The notes beneath the pieces were generated by a model. That model made no database searches. It had not been told where the DNA came from and saw only the letters and a list, made by a program, of their open reading frames with translations. Shown here piece by piece: positions 11,784 to 16,609 of a DNA stretch of 16,609 bases (within the stretch, counting starts at the first letter, position 1; each line of letters starts with the position of its first letter). Source of the DNA: JBNJEL01 sp051745835. GTDB lineage: Bacteria > Bacillota > Halanaerobiia > Halobacteroidales > Acetohalobiaceae. Made by a program: the position numbers and the translations under genes. The stretch spans positions 1 through 16,609 of the forward strand of contig JBNJEL010000039.1 of assembly GCA_051745835.1 (NCBI GenBank), written 5' to 3'.

Positions 11784-13601
11784 ATGGCAACAGAATTAAA
11801 GAATAATAAGGAAGATTTAAATATAGTAATTGCTGGACATGTTGACCACGGTAAGAGTACAATTATTGGACGATTATTAGCTGATACTGATTCACTACCT
11901 GACGGTAAGTTAGAGCAGGTTAAAGAGACCTGCCGTCGTAATTCTAAACCATTTGAGTATGCTTTCTTACTCGATGCTTTAAAAGACGAACAGTCGCAGG
12001 GAATTACGATAGATTCAGCACGCTGTTTCTTTGAGACTGACAAGCGGGAGTATATCATTATTGATGCTCCAGGACATATCGAGTTTCTTAAGAATATGGT
12101 GACTGGAGCAGCTAGAGCCGAAGCGGCTTTGTTAGTAATTGATGCGGATGAAGGAATCCAAGAAAATTCTAAACGCCACGGATATATGTTGTCAATGTTA
12201 GGAATTGAACAAGTAGTTGTCTTAGTTAATAAGATGGACTTAGTGGATTATAATGAACAAGTCTATGAGAATATAGTTGAAGATTATACTGATTTTTTAT
12301 CTGAAATTGACGTTACCCCGGAGACTTTCGTACCAGTTAGCGGTATGGAAGGCGATAATATTGCTTCACTATCTGATAATACTCCGTGGTATGAGGAAGA
12401 GACAGTATTAGAAGTATTAGATAATTTCGAAGCGGAAGAGTTACCGGTGGATAAGCCGTTTAGAATGCCCGTTCAGGATGTCTATAAGTTTACTAAAGGC
12501 GGCGATAGAAGACGAATAGTTGCTGGGAGTATTACATCCGGACGAGTTAATGTCGGAGATGAAGTAGTTTTCTATCCGTCAGGGAAGCGGAGTACGGTAA
12601 AGTCAATTGAAGGCTTTAGTCAACCAACTAAGGTTAATGAGGAGGTAGGTAATGCTACTGGCTTTACTTTAGATGAGCAGATCTATATTACTAGAGGAGA
12701 GGTAGCAACTAGAGCAGGAGAGTTGAAGCCAGAAGCGACATCACGAATTAGAGCTAATGTATTTTGGTTAGGCAAGGAGGCGATGTCTAAAGGTAAAGAG
12801 TACCACTTAAAGCTTGGTACCGCAAAGGTTAAGGCTAGAATCGAAGAGATTAAACGGGTGATTGATGCTTCTGACTTAAGCCAAAATCAAGCCAAGAATC
12901 AGATCGAACGCCATGATGTAGCTGAAGTGGTATTGAAATTAGATGATGCTATTGCTTTTGATCTAGCTAGTGAGATAGCTGAGACCAGTCGCTTTGTAAT
13001 TATAGATGAGTATGAGATAGCTGGTGGAGGGATTGTCCAAGAGTCGCTAGCAGATAAACAGAGCTGGGTTCGTAAGCAAGTAATGATGAGAAATTATAAA
13101 TGGGAGCAGAGTAAGATTCCGGCTGATCAGCGAGCAGAGAAGTATAATCAAAAGTCCTCTCTAGTCTTAATTACCGGTGAAGAAGATGTAGGTAAGAAGC
13201 CAACTGCTAAAGCTTTAGAGAAGAGATTATTCGATGATGGTAAGATAGTCTACTTCTTGGGGATAGGTAATCTATTATATGGAGTAGATGCCGATATAAA
13301 AGCAGGAGAAGAGTCCAATCATCGCGAAGAACATTTAAGGAGATTGGCTGAAGTATCCCATTTAATGTTAGATGCAGGGGCAATTTTAGTAGTGACAGCT
13401 GTGGAATTAACACAAGAGGATTTAGAGTTAATTCGTACTACAGTTGACCATGATAAAATAGAGACTGTCTGGTTAGGTAATAATATAACTACTGATATTA
13501 ATTATGACCTGCATATACCTAATTTTGAGACTGAAGAAGAAGCAGCTGGTGAGATTAAGTGCCTACTGCAAGAGCGGGGGATTATCTTCAAGCCGTGGTA
13601 G
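11784..13601 (+). CDS. cysN: Sulfate adenylyltransferase subunit 1 with degenerate APS-kinase-like C-terminal domain
   Basis: 605 residues from ATG 11784; AGGGGAG (11771-11777) favours it over the adjacent GTG 11781. Residues 1 to about 440 are the translation-factor-like GTPase that drives APS formation with CysD: G1 GHVDHGKST (18-26), DEQSQGITID switch region, DAPGH (94-98), NKMD (149-152). Residues about 455-605 have the fold signature of APS kinase (REEHLRRLAEV) but not its working parts: the Walker A region is GEEDVGKKP (465-473) with Lys472 replacing Ser/Thr, and the APS-binding D-G-D-N-x-x-R pattern reads GIGNLLY (493-499), losing both Asp and the Arg. PAPS synthesis is therefore unlikely. 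The domain may be structural or regulatory, as in fungal ATP sulfurylase. PAPS is not needed if AprAB reduces APS. Confidence 0.92.
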   Translation: MATELKNNKEDLNIVIAGHVDHGKSTIIGRLLADTDSLPDGKLEQVKETCRRNSKPFEYAFLLDALKDEQSQGITIDSARCFFETDKREYIIIDAPGHIEFLKNMVTGAARAEAALLVIDADEGIQENSKRHGYMLSMLGIEQVVVLVNKMDLVDYNEQVYENIVEDYTDFLSEIDVTPETFVPVSGMEGDNIASLSDNTPWYEEETVLEVLDNFEAEELPVDKPFRMPVQDVYKFTKGGDRRRIVAGSITSGRVNVGDEVVFYPSGKRSTVKSIEGFSQPTKVNEEVGNATGFTLDEQIYITRGEVATRAGELKPEATSRIRANVFWLGKEAMSKGKEYHLKLGTAKVKARIEEIKRVIDASDLSQNQAKNQIERHDVAEVVLKLDDAIAFDLASEIAETSRFVIIDEYEIAGGGIVQESLADKQSWVRKQVMMRNYKWEQSKIPADQRAEKYNQKSSLVLITGEEDVGKKPTAKALEKRLFDDGKIVYFLGIGNLLYGVDADIKAGEESNHREEHLRRLAEVSHLMLDAGAILVVTAVELTQEDLELIRTTVDHDKIETVWLGNNITTDINYDLHIPNFETEEEAAGEIKCLLQERGIIFKPW

Positions 13602-13628
13602 TAATTTAAGATCTGAGGGAGGCATTGT

Positions 13629-14708
13629 ATGTTGGATAAAGATACAGTTGTTGTCGCGATGAGTGGTGGAGTAGATAGTTCTTTAACAGCAGCCTTGCTA
13701 AAGGAAGAAGGCTATGATGTAATTGGGATTACGATGCAGATTTGGCCCGATTCTGAAGCTCCAGTGGAAAATGAAGGGGGCTGTTGTTCTTTATCAGCGG
13801 TAGAGGATGCTAGACAGGTAGCTTACAAACTGGATATTCCATTTTATGTAGTTAATTTTAAGGATGTATTTGCTGATGAAGTTATCTGTAATTTTAAAGA
13901 TGAGTATGCTAGGGCGCGCACTCCTAATCCTTGTATTGTCTGTAATAAGGAGATTAAGTTTAAGTCTTTACTTAAGAAGGCACAAGAATTAGGAGCCTAC
14001 TATATAGCTACCGGTCACTATGCGCGAATTGAACATAACTCTACCGGTCGCCACCTACTTAAAAAAGCAGTTGATCAACAAAAGGATCAAAGTTATACAC
14101 TTTATAATCTGACTCAACAACAGTTAGAACATACTTTATTACCATTAGCTGATTATGAAAAGTCACAAACGCGTCAGATGGCTAAAGAGTTGGGGCTAAA
14201 GGTTCATGATAAGCCGGATAGTCAGGAGATCTGTTTTATTCCTGATGATGATTACGCTCGCTTCTTACGAGAGCATTATCCTGAGATTATTCAGCCGGGT
14301 CCTATCTTAGATCTAGCTGGTAATAAGCTAGGTGAACATAAGGGTTTACCACTCTATACTATCGGACAACGCCGTGGTTTAGAGTTAGAGACGCATGAGA
14401 AGTGGTATGTAGTGGAGTTAGATGAAGAGAGAAATGCAGTGATAGTCGGTAAGAATGAAGATGTATATGGTGATACATTAATTGCTGAAGAGCTAAATTG
14501 GATTGCCATTGCTGATTTAGATCAGCCGCGTGAAGTAGAGGCTAAGATTAGATATAATTCGCCGGCGGTACAAGCAACTATTATGCCGTTAGAAGATGGT
14601 AATGTTAAAGTAACTTTCAAAGAGCCGCAGCGAGCTATTACCCCCGGACAATCAGTTGTCTTTTATGATGGTGATTTAGTAGTCGGCGGAGGATTAATTA
14701 AAGAATAA
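13629..14708 (+). CDS. mnmA: tRNA-specific 2-thiouridylase MnmA
   Basis: 359-residue enzyme that adenylates and thiolates U34 of Lys, Glu and Gln tRNAs to 2-thiouridine. GAGGGAGG (13615-13622) is 6 nt before the ATG. The PP-loop AMSGGVDSS is at residues 10-18, catalytic Cys102 lies in NPCIVCNKEIKF, and the second catalytic Cys202 in SQEICFIPD; TGHYAR and YTIGQRRG are also family signatures. Length is normal. It begins 27 nt after cysN with no promoter between, so it is probably transcribed with the sulfate-activation genes. Sulfur usually comes from a cysteine desulfurase, in some bacteria through TusA; here a TusA domain is fused to Sir in the adjoining operon. Confidence 0.95.
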   Translation: MLDKDTVVVAMSGGVDSSLTAALLKEEGYDVIGITMQIWPDSEAPVENEGGCCSLSAVEDARQVAYKLDIPFYVVNFKDVFADEVICNFKDEYARARTPNPCIVCNKEIKFKSLLKKAQELGAYYIATGHYARIEHNSTGRHLLKKAVDQQKDQSYTLYNLTQQQLEHTLLPLADYEKSQTRQMAKELGLKVHDKPDSQEICFIPDDDYARFLREHYPEIIQPGPILDLAGNKLGEHKGLPLYTIGQRRGLELETHEKWYVVELDEERNAVIVGKNEDVYGDTLIAEELNWIAIADLDQPREVEAKIRYNSPAVQATIMPLEDGNVKVTFKEPQRAITPGQSVVFYDGDLVVGGGLIKE

Positions 14709-14731
14709 AGTTAGATGAGAGTAATCAGTAA

Positions 14732-14768
14732 AAACCTCCACTTTTAACCAGTGGAGGTTTAATTTTTT
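14732..14768 (+). terminator. Intrinsic terminator after mnmA
   Basis: AAACCTCCACT (14732-14742) pairs perfectly with AGTGGAGGTTT (14750-14760), 11 bp with a 7-nt loop, followed by AATTTTTT. It closes the sulfur block and its T run overlaps the next -35 box. Confidence 0.93.
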
Positions 14769-14795
14769 GACAAACTATAGTTTATTACTTATAAT
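14767..14795 (+). promoter_or_regulatory. Sigma-A promoter in front of the betaine-binding-protein remnant
   Basis: TTGACA at 14767-14772 and TATAAT at 14790-14795, spacer 17 bp, perfect consensus. The start site should fall near 14802, only about 6 nt before ATG 14808. Confidence 0.8.
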
Positions 14796-14807
14796 ACTGT
14801 CTATGAT

Positions 14808-15119
14808 ATGCATTACTTATCAGATCCGAAAAATGTCTTTGGTAATAAGTATTCTTGGGTAGAGACGCTAACAAGAGAGGGCTTTACAGAAGCCCATCCC
14901 GAAGTAACCACTTTCTTAAAGAACTTTATTATTAGATCTGAAACACAGAGTCTACTCAGTTATGAAATTGGACAGAATGAGAAAGATGCAGATAAATTTG
15001 CTAAGCAGTGGGTTAAGGATAATATTAATCGAGTTAGTACTTTCTTGGCTTTAGTCGAAGCTTATGATGGTCGACCAGCTATTGAGGTGCTTAAAGAGAA
15101 TATTGGATTAACTAAGTAG
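14808..15119 (+). pseudogene. C-terminal fragment of an OpuAC-type glycine betaine-binding protein
   Basis: The 103 residues resemble the last third of substrate-binding proteins of glycine betaine/proline ABC transporters: YLSDPKNVFG, then a SETQSLLSYEIG segment and DADKFAKQWVKDN near the end. Intact family members have about 280-310 residues plus a signal peptide, all missing here, so it cannot bind substrate in the normal two-lobe way. There is no ribosome binding site, and the promoter leaves almost no leader. In-frame codons just upstream (VYD before MHYL) also look like the family's YDLKYL segment, suggesting the gene was cut in what is now the promoter region. A C-terminal extension of about 25 residues beyond the usual end is also odd. 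It is most likely a decayed gene; expression as a leaderless small protein cannot be excluded. Confidence 0.6.
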
Positions 15120-15125
15120 TAATTT

Positions 15126-15166
15126 GGGCTTCATTCTGGTGATAATTTTGGTTAGGAGTGAAGCTC
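15126..15166. other. Long-loop hairpin downstream of the betaine-binding-protein remnant
   Basis: GGGCTTCATTC (15126-15136) pairs with GAGTGAAGCTC (15156-15166), 11 bp with two G-T pairs and a 19-nt loop. No T run follows on either strand, so a typical intrinsic terminator is not supported. Confidence 0.45.
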
Positions 15167-15185
15167 AAACTAATTCTAGTTATAA

Positions 15186-15214
15186 TTGACAGAGCTAATC
15201 CTCTTCTTTATAAT
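15186..15214 (+). promoter_or_regulatory. Sigma-A promoter of the ArsR-family regulator gene
   Basis: TTGACA at 15186-15191 and TATAAT at 15209-15214, spacer 17 bp, perfect consensus. No clear ArsR/SmtB 12-2-12 operator was recognised around it, although self-repression would be expected. Confidence 0.87.
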
Positions 15215-15260
15215 AAAGGAAAGTAGAGGTAGTAGCTAAGCTGAAAGGGTTGATTATTAG

Positions 15261-15632
15261 ATGGAGGAAGATGAACGCTGCTTAAGTTGTGAAGTTTACA
15301 ATACACATGAGGAGAATATCAATTTATTACAGGAGGAAGAGTTATCCGAAGAGATTATCTTACAGTTAGCTGATACCTTTAAGGTGTTAGGTGATCCAAC
15401 ACGCATTAAGATAATTAATGCCTTAAGTAACGTAGAGCTTTGTGTCTGCGATATCTCTGAACACTTAGATATGAGTTCTTCGGCTGTTTCACATCAACTA
15501 AGGATTCTTCGTAATCTAAACTTAGTTAAGTATCGTAAGGAAGGTAGATCTGTCTACTATTCATTAGATGATGACCATATCTTACAGCTCTTTAGTCAAT
15601 GTTTAGAACATGTTTTAGAGGAACGAAGTTAG
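15261..15632 (+). CDS. ArsR/SmtB-family metal-sensing repressor (CadC/SmtB type)
   Basis: 123-residue winged-helix repressor that releases DNA on binding metal. The ATG has a weak site (AAAGGG, 11 nt away). The core reads DTFKVLGDPTRIKIINAL, with the recognition helix SSSAVSHQLRILRNL (about 72-86). Two metal sites can be traced. An alpha3N-type site has Cys7 and Cys10 near the N-terminus plus Cys61 and Cys63 in ELCVCD, as in CadC for Cd/Pb. An alpha5-type site has Asp104, His106, His117 and Glu120, the same spacing as the Zn site of SmtB. It probably senses Cd/Pb/Zn. No efflux pump is adjacent; the next gene, a YdcZ-type transporter, is 138 nt on, beyond a terminator. Confidence 0.92.
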   Translation: MEEDERCLSCEVYNTHEENINLLQEEELSEEIILQLADTFKVLGDPTRIKIINALSNVELCVCDISEHLDMSSSAVSHQLRILRNLNLVKYRKEGRSVYYSLDDDHILQLFSQCLEHVLEERS

Positions 15633-15706
15633 AAGTTTTAGGATGTATAGAAGCTATATAATTTGAAATAATAAGTCTGAGTTATTAGTAAAGCAGGATA
15701 CTTTAT

Positions 15707-15741
15707 AGCACCTCTCTTATTAGCTTACAGGGGTGCTTTTT
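15707..15741 (+). terminator. Intrinsic terminator between arsR and the YdcZ-type gene
   Basis: AGCACCTCT (15707-15715) pairs with AGGGGTGCT (15729-15737), 9 bp with one T-G pair and a 13-nt loop, followed by TTTTT. It lies only 30 nt before the next start codon. Upstream, small AT-rich stems AATAA/TTATT and TAAAG/CTTTA can also form (about 15668-15705). Confidence 0.85.
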
Positions 15742-15770
15742 ATCTAACTTAGACTAAAGGAGCTGACACT

Positions 15771-16217
15771 ATGTCGCAGACTCTCTTTTTGCTGGTTGCC
15801 TTAACAGCAGGAGTAGCAATGGCAGTTCAAGGATCACTAAATTCTGTTTTGGGCAAGATAATAGGCTTTTGGGAAGCAACTTTTATTGTCCACGTGATAG
15901 CTGTATTGGTGGTAGCTGGTTTGATCTTTATAGTAGGCTTAAATAAAGGTGATTTTAGTAAGTTTACTCAAGTACCGTGGTATATTTACTTAGGTGGGAT
16001 CTTGAATGTGATTATTCTCTACGGAGTAGTAGTTAGTATTCCTGAGTTAGGTGTAGCTAATGCTACTACTTTAATTATTGTAGGACAGGTAACTACAGCA
16101 GTAATTATAGATCATTTTGGCTTTTGGGGACTAGATAAGGTGCCTTTTCAGTGGATGAAACTATTAGGATTGGCTTTATTAGCAATAGGAGCTAAGATAA
16201 TGTTGAACTCTGGTTAA
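15771..16217 (+). CDS. DMT-superfamily YdcZ/DUF606-type membrane protein
   Basis: 148-residue integral membrane protein with about five hydrophobic helices: residues about 4-20, 35-57, 70-90, 95-112 and 126-145. AAAGGAG lies about 9 nt before the ATG. Family signatures are AVQGSLNSVLGK after the first helix and GQVTTAVIIDHFG in the fourth. YdcZ-type proteins are half-size members of the drug/metabolite transporter superfamily and are thought to work as dimers; substrates are mostly unknown. No clear promoter lies between the upstream terminator and the gene, so expression probably depends on read-through from the arsR side. That could link it to metal response, but this is inference. Confidence 0.88.
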   Translation: MSQTLFLLVALTAGVAMAVQGSLNSVLGKIIGFWEATFIVHVIAVLVVAGLIFIVGLNKGDFSKFTQVPWYIYLGGILNVIILYGVVVSIPELGVANATTLIIVGQVTTAVIIDHFGFWGLDKVPFQWMKLLGLALLAIGAKIMLNSG

Positions 16218-16229
16218 ATCAAGTTAGTA

Positions 16230-16258
16230 TTGACAGATTACGATAGAGGAGATATAAT
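16230..16258 (+). promoter_or_regulatory. Sigma-A promoter of trxA
   Basis: TTGACA at 16230-16235 and TATAAT at 16253-16258, spacer 17 bp, perfect consensus. The start site should be near 16265, giving a leader of about 100 nt. Confidence 0.88.
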
Positions 16259-16264
16259 TAATTA

Positions 16265-16366
16265 TACGCCCCGCGGGTTATGGGGTAGCTTAGAAATCAA
16301 GCAGGAACTTTTATATTAAGGATTAATTATACTTATAGTAATTAAGTTTTAGGGAGGGGATTAGTT
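16265..16366 (+). other. Structured trxA leader
   Basis: At the predicted 5' end, CCCC (16269-16272) pairs with GGGG (16282-16285), enclosing part of the palindrome CCCGCGGG (16270-16277), a GC-rich island in an AT-rich region. Further on, GCTT/AAGC brackets a 7-nt loop (about 16288-16302), and TTAATTA (16323-16329) pairs with TAATTAA (16339-16345). The last stem ends shortly before GGGAGGGGA (16352-16360), the trxA ribosome binding site. It matches no riboswitch class that I recognise. Confidence 0.4.
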
Positions 16367-16609
16367 ATGAGTAGTGAAAATGTTGTTGAATTAACTGAGG
16401 ATAATTTTGAAGCGGAGGTATTAGAGGCAGATGGTAAAGTATTAGTTGATTTTTGGGCGCCATGGTGTGGGCCTTGTAAGCGGATTGGACCGATTGTTGA
16501 AGAGTTAGCCGAAGAGAATGCTGGTCAAGTTAAAGTTGGTAAGTTAAATGTTGATAATAATCAAGATATAGCTGCTGAATACGGAGTGATGAGTATTCCG
16601 ACTTTGATT
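16367..16609 (+). CDS. trxA: Thioredoxin, 3' truncated by the window edge
   Basis: The first 81 of about 105 residues are visible; the frame is still open at the window end. GGGAGGGGA (16352-16360) is 6 nt before the ATG. The active site WCGPC is at residues 33-37, the buried Asp28 lies in VDFWAPW, and the cis-proline Pro78 in MSIPT. It is the general cytoplasmic dithiol reductant and uses thioredoxin reductase, which is not in view. It has its own promoter, so it is not part of the sulfur operon, although a thioredoxin could serve as a reductant for sulfur enzymes. Confidence 0.96.
   Translation, partial: MSSENVVELTEDNFEAEVLEADGKVLVDFWAPWCGPCKRIGPIVEELAEENAGQVKVGKLNVDNNQDIAAEYGVMSIPTLI

Noticed and set aside
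11690..12058. A 122-codon open frame on the - strand across the cysN start
   Set aside because: It is antisense to the well-conserved GTPase motifs of CysN, has no family resemblance and no ribosome binding site; all other - strand frames in the window are likewise shadows.
8623..13601. Dissimilatory sulfate respiration from the presence of AprAB
   Set aside because: No dsrAB, qmo or sat genes are in view; the genes are mixed with cysK, metY, CysDN and a monomeric-type sulfite reductase, which is an assimilatory setting.
15657..15662. TATAAT after arsR as the promoter of the YdcZ-type gene
   Set aside because: There is no recognisable -35 box at 16-18 bp and no extended -10; the match alone is weak in AT-rich DNA.

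Overview
The window is AT-rich, and nearly all genes lie on the + strand. The proteins are strongly acidic (Glu/Asp-rich), the ribosome binding sites are AGGAGG-like, and most promoters are near-perfect sigma-A type. Together with a glycine-betaine-binding-protein remnant, this suggests an anaerobic, moderately halophilic low-GC Firmicute, most likely of the Halanaerobiales (Acetohalobium/Halobacteroides-like). That placement is inference from composition and gene content. No tRNA, rRNA, CRISPR array or insertion sequence was seen, and no gene-free stretch exceeds 300 bases.

Layout. Positions 3-1148 hold the 3' part of an FAD/NAD(P)-dependent disulfide reductase of the CoA-disulfide reductase/NADH oxidase family. 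Two single-gene units follow, each with a promoter and terminator: a small membrane SHOCT protein (1282-1518) and an exported SYLF-domain protein (1681-2376). From 2451 to about 14768 runs a long sulfur-assimilation block: cysK, a ThiS-like sulfur carrier (hcyS), its E1-like activating enzyme (hcyF), a JAMM/M67 metalloprotease (hcyD), a sulfite reductase fused to a helical domain and a TusA domain (sir), O-acetylhomoserine sulfhydrylase (metY), AprA/AprB-type APS reductase, ATP sulfurylase CysD and CysN (with a degenerate APS-kinase tail), and mnmA. After a terminator come a fragment of a glycine betaine-binding protein (14808-15119), a CadC/SmtB-type ArsR regulator (15261-15632), a YdcZ-type membrane transporter (15771-16217) and the start of trxA (16367 to the window end).

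How the genes work together. CysD/CysN would activate sulfate to APS. AprAB would reduce APS directly to sulfite, so PAPS is not needed, which fits an APS-kinase domain that has lost its key residues. Sir would make sulfide. HcyD would trim the four-residue tail from HcyS to expose a Gly-Gly end, HcyF would adenylate it, and sulfide would convert it to a thiocarboxylate. MetY, and perhaps CysK, would transfer the sulfur to O-acetylhomoserine or O-acetylserine, and HcyD would release the product. This matches the protein-thiocarboxylate methionine pathway described in Wolinella succinogenes (HcyS/HcyF/HcyD/Sir/MetY).

The least ordinary points are: the hcyS tail codons double as the hcyF start region; the Sir-helical-TusA fusion; the dead-looking APS kinase paired with a dissimilatory-type APS reductase; a second synonymously diverged copy of the cysD 3' end downstream of cysD; and a betaine-binding-protein remnant placed directly behind a consensus promoter.
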